The position numbers and the translations under genes were made by a program. Below are positions 1 through 5,278 of a DNA stretch of 5,278 nt, one piece after another. This DNA is from an uncultured Prevotella sp. (GTDB lineage Bacteria > Bacteroidota > Bacteroidia > Bacteroidales > Bacteroidaceae). Every line of letters starts with the position of its first letter. Position 1 is the stretch's first letter. The DNA lies in the NCBI GenBank assembly GCA_900772835.1, contig CAAGSA010000092.1, forward strand, positions 1 through 5,278. Reading direction: 5' to 3'. The notes below the pieces were generated by a model. It searched no databases, was not told the DNA's origin, and worked only from the letters and a program-made list of their open reading frames with translations.

Positions 1-42
1 AGCGACCAAGGCTTATACGATGCACGTGAACACTGCCGACGG
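1..42. repeat. Terminal direct repeat, left copy (circular overlap)
   Basis: These 42 bases are identical to the last 42 bases of the window (5237-5278), in the same orientation. They lie inside a coding sequence and read through in the same frame in both copies. The simplest reading is that the window is a closed circle, or one period of a tandem array, written with its ends overlapping; the unique length is then 5236 bp. A true terminal repeat of a linear element is less likely, because the repeat is plain codons of one gene. Confidence 0.93.
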
Positions 43-424
43 CAACAGCGTGGAATATAAATTCGCCAAGGAACCCGTGGCCACATTCAAGGACGGAAAG
101 ATGTCGATTGAGACGATATCCGACCAACCCGTGGCGTTCGTGCTCGACAACGTGACGAGCATCACGTTCGGCGCCGACCTCTCATCCATCAACGCCACGA
201 CCGACGGCGACGGCTCCAGACTGAGCATCAGCACGACAGGCGACGAAATCATCGTCGACGGAATGCAGCCTGCCGCCAGACTGACGGTATACGATGCCGG
301 CGGAACCCTCTGCGCATCGGCAAACGCCGACGCCAACGGACGCGCCGTGATAAATGTCGGCAACATAGGCAAGGGAGTGTTCGTAGTGAACACACCGAAA
401 AACTCTTTCAAATTCACAAAATAA
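2..424 (+). CDS. Secreted protein with T9SS type A-like C-terminal domain (3' part; gene crosses the window junction)
   Basis: This is the body and stop codon of a gene whose start lies at 5172 at the other end of the window. Codons run open from base 2 to the TAA at 422-424. The joined protein has 162 residues. After the signal peptide, residues 27-79 form a cap that begins YTMHVNTADG and ends VTSITFG, a pattern also found at the N-termini of the other two proteins here. Residues about 95-162 resemble the Por secretion tail: a beta strand (RLSIST), LTVYDAGGTLCAS, then INVGNIGKGVFVV and a final SFKFTK. In the Bacteroidota such tails direct proteins through the type IX system to the surface or medium. 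No catalytic motif is visible, and the protein is very short for a T9SS cargo, so it may be an adhesin-like or structural piece. The next gene starts 15 nt downstream, which suggests one operon. An ATG at 20 (134 aa) exists but lacks a signal peptide and is not the likely start. The export call is firmer than the T9SS assignment. Confidence 0.85.
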   Translation, partial: ATKAYTMHVNTADGNSVEYKFAKEPVATFKDGKMSIETISDQPVAFVLDNVTSITFGADLSSINATTDGDGSRLSISTTGDEIIVDGMQPAARLTVYDAGGTLCASANADANGRAVINVGNIGKGVFVVNTPKNSFKFTK

Positions 425-439
425 CACATTACTCGCGAT

Positions 440-2137
440 ATGAAAAGATTTATAATGGCAGTTTGTGCGATTGCGTCGGCAGCATCGCTGTTCGCACAGA
501 GTTATCAGGTGGTTGTAACGACAACCGACGGCGAGCGCAAGGCATTTTCGACCGACGACGTTTCAAAAATAAAATTCAAGAACGCACCGAAATACACCGA
601 GGCCAACACCTTCATCGAGGGAACATACAGTCCAAGCAAATTCAGTGCCGTATACAGCATCGTAATCGGAACCGAAGAACCCGACAGCGAGGGGCAGCCA
701 TCCTTCGTGGGCGGAATGCAGCTCGGACTATCGCTGACAGCCCCGCTCAGCGAAGAAGCAAGCAAGGCCGTGCTGCCGGAGGGCTACTACCGCGCCTCTT
801 CCAGCAACGACCCGTTCACCATCGCCCCGATTGCATCGGCACTGTGGCTGCGCTATTCGCTCGATGAAGACGGCGTAACGGTGGGCTTCGTGCTAGACGG
901 AACTGTCGACGTGCGCCACGACGGCGAGAACTACGACCTGCGCGCCGAAATCGACCTCATCGACGGTTCGCATGTAGACCTCTCCTACTACGGCAAGATG
1001 CAGTTCCGGGTTACGGCATCAGGCACGTCCGACTTCGAGGAAGACCAGAACGTAAAGTTCACCGAAGGCCAGGGCAGAATATGGGCAAACTGGTTCGAAC
1101 CATTCGCCGACGACGGTTCGCTGCAGTTCTTCACCGGAAAATTCGACGAGAACAACAGGCAGACCGAGGGCTACGCCCTTATGTTGCCGTTCTACACAGA
1201 GAAGAGCGACGAGCACACACCCACATGGAAACCGGTAGTGCCCGACGGCGTGTACAACGTGGATGAGCGCGACAAGGTGATAAGCCAGAGCTACAGACCA
1301 TTCACCCTGCATAAAGGCGCCATCATCGACGTGTTCGGCGACAAAGTGCAAAGCGGCTCCTACCTCACGTATCTTGCCCCCGACGGAAACATATCCCTCG
1401 CCATGATTACAGGCGGAAAGATGACCGTGTCGGAGAACGGGGCGAAGTTCGACTTCGACTTCACCACAAACACCGGAATCAAGGTCACCGGTTCATACGA
1501 CGGCAAGCCGTATCTGGTGAACATGATCGACAACAGCCGCAAGCCTGAATTCCAGGACGACCTGACCGGCGACTACGAACTCAGCAAGTTCCCGGAAAAC
1601 GCTGTCGTGCTCGACTACGACCTGGGCGACTACATTGTGCCTGGACTCAAGACCCACGTGGTGATGTTCACCGACCCGGAAATGAAGAAGGGCGACTACC
1701 TGATGCTCGAAATATTCTCCGATTCGGAAAAAGAACTGAAGGACGGTGCATACACGTTCGACAACTCCCTCCTGGACATGTCGGGCATCAAGGGCGTAGT
1801 GACCTACCAGGGAGCCATGAATTTCTCATGGTACGGCGACCTCGACTCTACCGACGACGAGGGCTACCAGACCGTGCTCGCACCTATCTCCGGCGGAACG
1901 ATGACCGTGAGCACTGAAGCCAACGGCGACCGCAAGTTCGTGTTCGACCTCCTCGACCTGAAGGGCAACAAGATTACCGGCAGCATCACGAAGCCTGTAT
2001 ACTTCATCAAGGACCAGGGCGAAGAGAACTTTGCCAGAATGGAGCGCAACGCCGCACGCACACTCGGCACCGTGAAGCGCACATGGGGCACCCGCGACAC
2101 TACCGTGCAGCCACGCGTGCTGATGCCGCGCAAATAA
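440..2137 (+). CDS. Secreted protein with three divergent beta-rich repeat domains, function unknown
   Basis: The gene encodes 565 residues. Residues 1-20 are a signal peptide (MKRFIMAVCAIASAASLFAQ) with likely cleavage before SYQ. The cap at 21-48 (VVVTTTDGERKAF, then VSKIKF) matches the caps of the other two proteins. Three related beta-rich domains follow, at about 57-192, 205-365 and 373-522. Each carries a variant of a pattern shared with the 796-aa protein: LPxGxY, a variable stretch, a G-[TK]-[MV]-[TD]-V strand, an acidic/hydrophobic strand, then a glycine-rich closing strand. In domain 1 these are LPEGYY, GTVDVRHDGENYDLRAEIDL and LSYYGKMQF; in domains 2 and 3 they include GGKMTV/ITGSYDG-like and GGTMTV/KITGSI motifs. 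Residues 523-565 form an Arg/Lys-rich tail with no beta pattern and no T9SS signature. No lipobox, membrane segment or catalytic motif is seen. There is no clear Shine-Dalgarno site; the start is chosen because it opens the signal peptide 15 nt after the preceding stop. An intrinsic terminator follows. I do not recognise the family by name. Confidence 0.9.
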   Translation: MKRFIMAVCAIASAASLFAQSYQVVVTTTDGERKAFSTDDVSKIKFKNAPKYTEANTFIEGTYSPSKFSAVYSIVIGTEEPDSEGQPSFVGGMQLGLSLTAPLSEEASKAVLPEGYYRASSSNDPFTIAPIASALWLRYSLDEDGVTVGFVLDGTVDVRHDGENYDLRAEIDLIDGSHVDLSYYGKMQFRVTASGTSDFEEDQNVKFTEGQGRIWANWFEPFADDGSLQFFTGKFDENNRQTEGYALMLPFYTEKSDEHTPTWKPVVPDGVYNVDERDKVISQSYRPFTLHKGAIIDVFGDKVQSGSYLTYLAPDGNISLAMITGGKMTVSENGAKFDFDFTTNTGIKVTGSYDGKPYLVNMIDNSRKPEFQDDLTGDYELSKFPENAVVLDYDLGDYIVPGLKTHVVMFTDPEMKKGDYLMLEIFSDSEKELKDGAYTFDNSLLDMSGIKGVVTYQGAMNFSWYGDLDSTDDEGYQTVLAPISGGTMTVSTEANGDRKFVFDLLDLKGNKITGSITKPVYFIKDQGEENFARMERNAARTLGTVKRTWGTRDTTVQPRVLMPRK

Positions 2138-2175
2138 GCCGACGAAGCAAGGCGTAACTGGAATAATCATTTCTC

Positions 2176-2220
2176 ATGCCCATAAGCAGCCAAATTTGCT
2201 TATGGGCATTTTCCTTTTTA
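2176..2220 (+). terminator. Rho-independent terminator after the 565-aa gene
   Basis: A perfect 13-bp stem (ATGCCCATAAGCA at 2176-2188 with TGCTTATGGGCAT at 2197-2209) closes an 8-nt loop. It is followed by a T-rich run (2209-2220, TTTTCCTTTTTA). It sits 38 nt after the stop codon at 2137. The opposite strand has no matching T tract beyond the stem, so it is directional for + strand transcription. Confidence 0.9.
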
Positions 2221-2312
2221 TATACAGCCGGGGCAAAACTTACAACGCAAACAAGCTGGAAGCAACGGCAATACAGAAAAACAAAGTGGAAACAATACAT
2301 ATTACCCCCAAT

Positions 2313-2480
2313 CGGCCATTAGGACTTGCTCGTATTTTGACTTTTTAGAAGAGTGGATTTTGTCTGGCTTTTAATGAGTAATAGCGAGCTATTGCGAATT
2401 AAAAACGGAAAAAGACGCCTTCTAAAAAAAACAAAAGACTGCAAGCAGTTGAAAAAACACATAAAACGACCTAATGACCG
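2313..2480. repeat. Nested imperfect palindrome (MITE-like or structured non-coding element)
   Basis: Several inverted-repeat arms nest around one centre. CGGCCATTAGG (2313-2323) pairs with CCTAATGACCG (2470-2480) with one mismatch. TTTTTAGAAG (2342-2351) pairs perfectly with CTTCTAAAAA (2419-2428). GTCT (2362-2365) pairs with AGAC (2413-2416), TTTTAAT (2369-2375) with ATTAAAA (2398-2404), and AATAGC (2380-2385) with GCTATT (2388-2393). The longer right arm contains its own small palindrome, ACTGCAAGCAGT (2438-2449). This order of arms suggests a fold-back element: a small non-autonomous transposon, an intergenic repeat, or a structured origin or RNA. The pairing is seen directly; the identity is inference. 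No transposase is nearby and no clear target-site duplication abuts the ends. Confidence 0.6.
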
Positions 2481-2511
2481 TTTTGAGTTAATGCAAGACC
2501 GTCTCAAAATG
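2479..2511. repeat. Short inverted repeat beside the nested palindrome
   Basis: TTTTGAG (2481-2487) pairs with CTCAAAA (2503-2509) around a 15-nt loop. A G-T wobble and an outer C-G pair extend the stem to nine positions. A T-rich stretch (2510-2522) follows, so it could act as a weak terminator. It directly adjoins the right arm of the larger palindrome and may be part of the same element. Confidence 0.5.
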
Positions 2512-2573
2512 TTTCGTTTTTAGTTAAAATTACCCCATCCTACAATCCTTATCGTTAACGTTTCTAAAATTGC

Positions 2574-2605
2574 TTTGACATTACAGAAGAAAACACCTAT
2601 ATTTG
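2574..2605 (+). promoter_or_regulatory. Bacteroidales-type promoter for the 796-aa gene and probably the whole operon
   Basis: The -33 box TTTG (2574-2577) and the -7 box TATATTTG (2598-2605) match the Bacteroidales sigma-ABfr consensus TTTG / TAnnTTTG, with a 20-nt gap within the usual range. The start of transcription would fall near 2610-2613, giving a leader of about 80 nt before the ATG at 2694. No other match to this pattern was seen in the gaps before the downstream genes. Confidence 0.85.
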
Positions 2606-2693
2606 CCGTCAATCTGTCGATTTACCAAATTGACAAGTATGAAAACGCATTTATAGACAAACATAATACTAACCTTTAAATTTAAGAAACAAG

Positions 2694-5084
2694 ATGAAAC
2701 ATTATTTGTTCGTTACCGCCTTGTTGGCAACGGCATGTACGCTTGAAGTTTCGGCACAAAGTATTGAAGTCACCAATACTGAAGGTTTGCCATACAAGTT
2801 TGCAGCCGAAAGGGTTAAGGATATAACTTTTATCAAGACGACGGCTCCCGACGTATGCGACTTCAACGCCGTGGAAGCATCCATCTCATCATCCGGTGCT
2901 GTGGAAGCCACATTCACAGCTGCAGACAATTCCAAGACCATGACACTGTTCATCAGAGGACCACAGTCTGGAAACCACCTGTACGACGGAGTGTATACCG
3001 TATCAGAAAACAGCGGCGAGATGACCATCGACGCCCACCCCAGCTACTCATATGTGAAGGAAGGCGAAAAGAGCACAGCCCTGAAGTCCGGCACGATGAA
3101 CATTGCCATCACAGGCAGGACATACACCATAACATTCGATTTCAAGCTTGCCGACGAGAGCGAGCTGAAGGGTAAATATACAGGCGAGATGCCGGGTATG
3201 GTGGGCAAGGACTTCACGCTCAACACATGCACCGAGCCCAAAGTGCTGACGACCGACGTTAACGACTACGTGGACGGCGAGTTCTACTTCAAGATGAACG
3301 ACAAGGACTGGAACTACGAAATGGCCATCGACTTCTTTGCAGCACCCGGCAGCCCCAAGCTCCCGGCAGGTACATACACATATTCAGCCGAAGCAAAACC
3401 CGGCACATTCGGTTCGCGAAGCAACCTGAGCACCTACTCCCCGAGCAACAACTACCGCTTTGCAGAGGGCAGCACCATCAAGGTGACATACGAGGGCGAC
3501 AACGCCACGCTGGAGCTGAACCTCATCACAACCGACGGGCGCAAGATAGACATGAAATACCAGGGAAGCATCAAGTTCCCGGAAGTGGTCGCACCGGTAG
3601 AAGAAGTGGCTTTCAACTCTGTTGATGCAGAGGGCTATTCGTCGGGAGCCATGGAACTGAAATTCTATTCTGCCGACAACACGAAATCAATGACCCTATG
3701 GGCACACGGTCCGCAGGATGGAACATACCTGAAGGAAGGCACATACAACGTGCAGGCAGGAAGCAGCGAAATGAGCATCGACACCGACCCGACATCAACC
3801 TTCGTGAACGACAACGGAACAAAAAAGACACTGACGGCAGGCACGATGAACGTTGCCATCTCCGGCAAGGACTACACCATCACCTTCGACTTCACCCTTT
3901 CCGACGGCAACAAGCTGAACGGCAAGTATACGGGCAAGATTCCAGGCTCGACAAGCAAGAACTTCACGCTCAACACATGCACCGAGCCAAAAGTGCTGAC
4001 GACCGACGTGAACGGATACGTGGACGGCGAGTTCTATTTCAAGATGAACGACAGTGACTGGAACTACGAGATGGTCATCGACTTCTATGCAGCACCAGGC
4101 AGCCCCAAGCTCCCGGCAGGCACATACAACTATTCTGCCGAAAGCAAACCCGGCACATTCGGCTCGCGAAGCAGCCTGAGCACATACTACCCGAGCAACA
4201 ACTTCAAGTTTGCCGAAGGCAGCACCGTAGAAGTGTCTTACGAGGGCGAAAACATCAAGATCGTGATGAACATGCTGACAAAAGAAGGCCGCAACATCGA
4301 CATGACATACCAGGGACCCGTAACGTTCCCGGAAGTGGTCACACCGGCAGAAGAAGTGGCTTTCAACTCCGTTGAAGCAGACGCCTATTCATCGGGAGCC
4401 ATAGAACTGAAATTCTATTCTGCCGACAACACGAAATCCATGGCCCTATGGGCCAAGAGCTCGGCTGAGGAAAAATACCTGAAGGAAGGCACATACAACG
4501 TGATGCAAGGAAGCAGCGACATGAGTATCGACACCGACCCGACATCAACCTTCGTGAACGACAACGGAACGAAAAAGACGCTGACGGCAGGCACGATGAA
4601 CGTTGCAATCTCGGGCAAGGACTACACCATCACATTCGACTTCACCCTCTCGGACGGAAGCAAGATGAACGGCAAGTACACCGGCAAGATGCCAAACAAG
4701 GTGAGCAAGAACTTCACGCTCGAAACATGCGCCGAGCCTAAAGTGATGACGACCGACGTGAACGGATACGTGGACGGCGAATTCTATTTCAAGATGCATG
4801 ATTCCGACTGGAACTACGAGTTGGCCATCGATTTCTTTGCAGCCCCAGGCAGCGCCAAGCTCCCGGCAGGCACCTACACATATTCCGACCAGAACACACC
4901 GGGAACATTCGGCATGCACAGCGCACTGAGCACCTACTACCCGAGCGACAACTTCAAGTTTGCCGAGGGTAGCACAGTCGACGTGTCTTACGAGGGCGAA
5001 AACATCAAGATTGTGATGAACATGCTGACAACCAACGGCCGCAGCATCGACATGACATACCAGGGTACAATAACATTCCCCTGA
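2694..5084 (+). CDS. Large secreted protein of three exact 250-residue tandem repeats, function unknown
   Basis: The gene encodes 796 residues. Residues 1-22 are a signal peptide (MKHYLFVTALLATACTLEVS, then AQ) with likely cleavage before SIE. A cap at about 23-53 (IEVTNTEGLPYKF, then VKDITF) matches the other two proteins here. Three repeats follow at about 54-303, 304-553 and 554-796, with a period of exactly 250 residues and no insertions or deletions. Each repeat has an A half ending in a GTMNVAI...KYTG strand set and a B half with DGEFYFKM, LPAGTY, PGTFG, SYEGEN-like and YQG motifs. The halves are themselves distantly related, so the protein is six beta-rich units. One cysteine per B half is conserved in a TC[TA]EPKV motif. 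The protein stops right after the last YQG-ITFP strand, with no T9SS tail, anchor or basic tail. ATA-C15 is a poor lipobox, so signal peptidase I is preferred. The start lies about 80 nt after a strong promoter and opens the signal peptide. No enzyme motif is visible; an adhesin-like or binding scaffold is plausible but unproven. Confidence 0.92.
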   Translation: MKHYLFVTALLATACTLEVSAQSIEVTNTEGLPYKFAAERVKDITFIKTTAPDVCDFNAVEASISSSGAVEATFTAADNSKTMTLFIRGPQSGNHLYDGVYTVSENSGEMTIDAHPSYSYVKEGEKSTALKSGTMNIAITGRTYTITFDFKLADESELKGKYTGEMPGMVGKDFTLNTCTEPKVLTTDVNDYVDGEFYFKMNDKDWNYEMAIDFFAAPGSPKLPAGTYTYSAEAKPGTFGSRSNLSTYSPSNNYRFAEGSTIKVTYEGDNATLELNLITTDGRKIDMKYQGSIKFPEVVAPVEEVAFNSVDAEGYSSGAMELKFYSADNTKSMTLWAHGPQDGTYLKEGTYNVQAGSSEMSIDTDPTSTFVNDNGTKKTLTAGTMNVAISGKDYTITFDFTLSDGNKLNGKYTGKIPGSTSKNFTLNTCTEPKVLTTDVNGYVDGEFYFKMNDSDWNYEMVIDFYAAPGSPKLPAGTYNYSAESKPGTFGSRSSLSTYYPSNNFKFAEGSTVEVSYEGENIKIVMNMLTKEGRNIDMTYQGPVTFPEVVTPAEEVAFNSVEADAYSSGAIELKFYSADNTKSMALWAKSSAEEKYLKEGTYNVMQGSSDMSIDTDPTSTFVNDNGTKKTLTAGTMNVAISGKDYTITFDFTLSDGSKMNGKYTGKMPNKVSKNFTLETCAEPKVMTTDVNGYVDGEFYFKMHDSDWNYELAIDFFAAPGSAKLPAGTYTYSDQNTPGTFGMHSALSTYYPSDNFKFAEGSTVDVSYEGENIKIVMNMLTTNGRSIDMTYQGTITFP
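2853..3602 (+). repeat. Internal repeat unit 1 of the 796-aa protein (750 bp)
   Basis: Encodes residues about 54-303. Its A half is the most divergent of the three (for example FNAVEASISSSGAVEATF against FNSVDAEGYSSGAMELKF in unit 2). Its B half is close to that of unit 2, sharing KVLTTDVN and DGEFYFKMN. Confidence 0.88.
3603..4352 (+). repeat. Internal repeat unit 2 of the 796-aa protein (750 bp)
   Basis: Encodes residues about 304-553. Its A half differs from that of unit 3 at about 21 of 117 residues by hand count. The two share a 44-nt identical DNA run (3777-3820 and 4527-4570). Confidence 0.92.
4353..5081 (+). repeat. Internal repeat unit 3 of the 796-aa protein (729 bp, ends at the stop)
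   Basis: Encodes residues about 554-796. It stays in exact 750-bp register with unit 2 but lacks the final seven residues (the PEVVxPxEE-like linker between units) because the stop codon comes first. That makes it a natural C-terminal unit rather than a truncation. Confidence 0.9.
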
Positions 5085-5171
5085 TACGCACGCACCATAT
5101 TAAATAGGAAAGAAGGAACGATGGCAACATCAATTACAAAACTTTTAAATTCAAGCAAAAATCCATTCCAT

Positions 5172-5278
5172 ATGAAAAGTTTAATCATAACCCTCTTTGC
5201 TGCCCTGGCAACAGCCTCAACGGCAATGGCGCAGCAAGCGACCAAGGCTTATACGATGCACGTGAACACTGCCGACGG
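5172..5278 (+). CDS. 5' part of the T9SS-tailed secreted protein (signal peptide; gene continues at base 2)
   Basis: ATG at 5172 opens a classic signal peptide: MKSLIITLF, an Ala-rich core, then STAMAQ with likely cleavage near residue 20 or 21. It continues QATKAYTMHVNTADG and runs open to the end of the window. The last 42 bases repeat the first 42 of the window in the same frame, so the gene continues at base 2 and ends at 424, for 162 residues in all. The gene starts 87 nt after the 796-aa gene. The A/T-rich leader before this ATG (TTTTAAATTCAAGCAAAA) resembles the one before the 796-aa gene (CTTTAAATTTAAGAAAC), which favours this start. An in-frame ATG at 5121 with AAGGA just upstream would add 17 residues (MATSITKLLNSSKNPFH) in front of the signal peptide. 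It is the less likely start on signal-peptide grounds but cannot be excluded. No separate promoter is visible in the gap. Confidence 0.88.
   Translation, partial: MKSLIITLFAALATASTAMAQQATKAYTMHVNTAD
5237..5278. repeat. Terminal direct repeat, right copy (circular overlap)
   Basis: Identical to bases 1-42. See the left copy for interpretation. The coding frame is continuous across the join. Confidence 0.93.

Larger units (their letters stand above)
2138..2693. other. AT-rich non-coding region between terminator and promoter
   Basis: This is the only gene-free stretch longer than 300 bases. It contains the terminator (2176-2220), an unremarkable segment (about 2221-2312), a nested palindrome (2313-2480), a following hairpin (2479-2511), a Bacteroidales promoter (2574-2605) and a 5' leader of about 80 nt. 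It is clearly richer in A and T than the flanking genes. A 62-codon minus-strand frame at 2319-2507 lies almost entirely within the palindrome, has no protein-like features and is not called. If the molecule is an autonomous circle, any replication origin would most likely lie here, but no iteron array or known origin motif is visible. Confidence 0.75.

Noticed and set aside
1019..1351. 110-aa minus-strand open frame opposite the 565-aa gene
   Set aside because: It is antisense to a well-supported secreted protein. Such frames arise from the strong GC-ending codon bias of the + strand gene, and the translation shows no domain.
2319..2507. 62-aa minus-strand open frame in the intergenic region
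   Set aside because: It lies almost entirely within the nested palindrome, has low-complexity basic/serine/phenylalanine content, no ribosome site and no recognisable domain. It could be a remnant or a shadow of the element, but there is no support for a gene.
2301..2536. ATTACCCC at 2301-2308 and 2529-2536 as a target-site duplication around the palindromic element
   Set aside because: The copies do not abut the inverted-repeat ends (5 nt away on the left, 17 nt or more on the right), and eight bases can recur by chance in an AT-rich gap.
2639..2656. Five-codon upstream reading frame (MKTHL, stop) in the leader of the 796-aa gene
   Set aside because: It has no ribosome site, no attenuator-like hairpin and no run of a regulatory amino acid; most likely chance.
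2694..2740. Lipoprotein signal (Cys15) in the 796-aa protein
   Set aside because: The residues before Cys15 (ATA) fit the lipobox poorly and the hydrophobic core continues past it to a good signal peptidase I site at VSAQ, the same style as the two neighbouring proteins.
4545..4919. 124-aa minus-strand open frame opposite the repeat gene
   Set aside because: It is a shadow of the repeat-encoding strand, and its sequence is explained by the reverse complement of the repeated codons.
2853..5081. CRISPR array or short tandem DNA repeats
   Set aside because: The repeats are 750-bp coding units in frame, without short repeat-spacer structure.

Overview
The window looks like DNA of a gut- or mouth-type Bacteroidales bacterium (Prevotella-like or a relative; genus not resolvable by eye). 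Three things point there: a textbook Bacteroidales promoter (TTTG, 20-nt gap, TATATTTG) at 2574-2605, weak or absent Shine-Dalgarno sites ahead of most starts, and a Por/T9SS type A-like C-terminal domain on one secreted protein. All three supported genes lie on the + strand, and each encodes a protein with a cleavable signal peptide ending in an Ala-Gln motif.

The first 42 bases are identical to the last 42 (1-42 = 5237-5278). Joining the ends gives a 5236-bp circle, or one period of a tandem array. The joining restores one intact 162-aa gene: its start codon and signal peptide lie at 5172-5278, and its body and stop codon at 2-424. The restored protein has the same N-terminal layout as the other two, which independently supports the junction.

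Layout in transcription order around the closed molecule: promoter 2574-2605; a 796-aa secreted protein made of three exact 250-residue repeats (2694-5084); an 87-nt gap; the junction-spanning 162-aa protein with a T9SS-like tail (5172 through the junction to 424); a 15-nt gap; a 565-aa secreted protein with three divergent copies of a related beta-rich domain (440-2137); a strong intrinsic terminator (2176-2220). Between terminator and promoter lies an AT-rich stretch without genes. It holds a roughly 170-bp nested imperfect palindrome (2313-2480) followed by another hairpin (2479-2511). The whole molecule therefore reads as one transcription unit plus one structured non-coding region.

No replication, mobilisation, partition, recombinase, transposase, toxin-antitoxin or phage gene is visible. 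The unit is either a circular element that depends on outside functions, or more conservatively a tandemly repeated chromosomal locus that assembled into a loop. The three proteins share an N-terminal cap module and two share a repeated beta-rich domain, so they look like a co-expressed family of exported, probably surface or extracellular, proteins. Their biochemical role cannot be read from the sequence.
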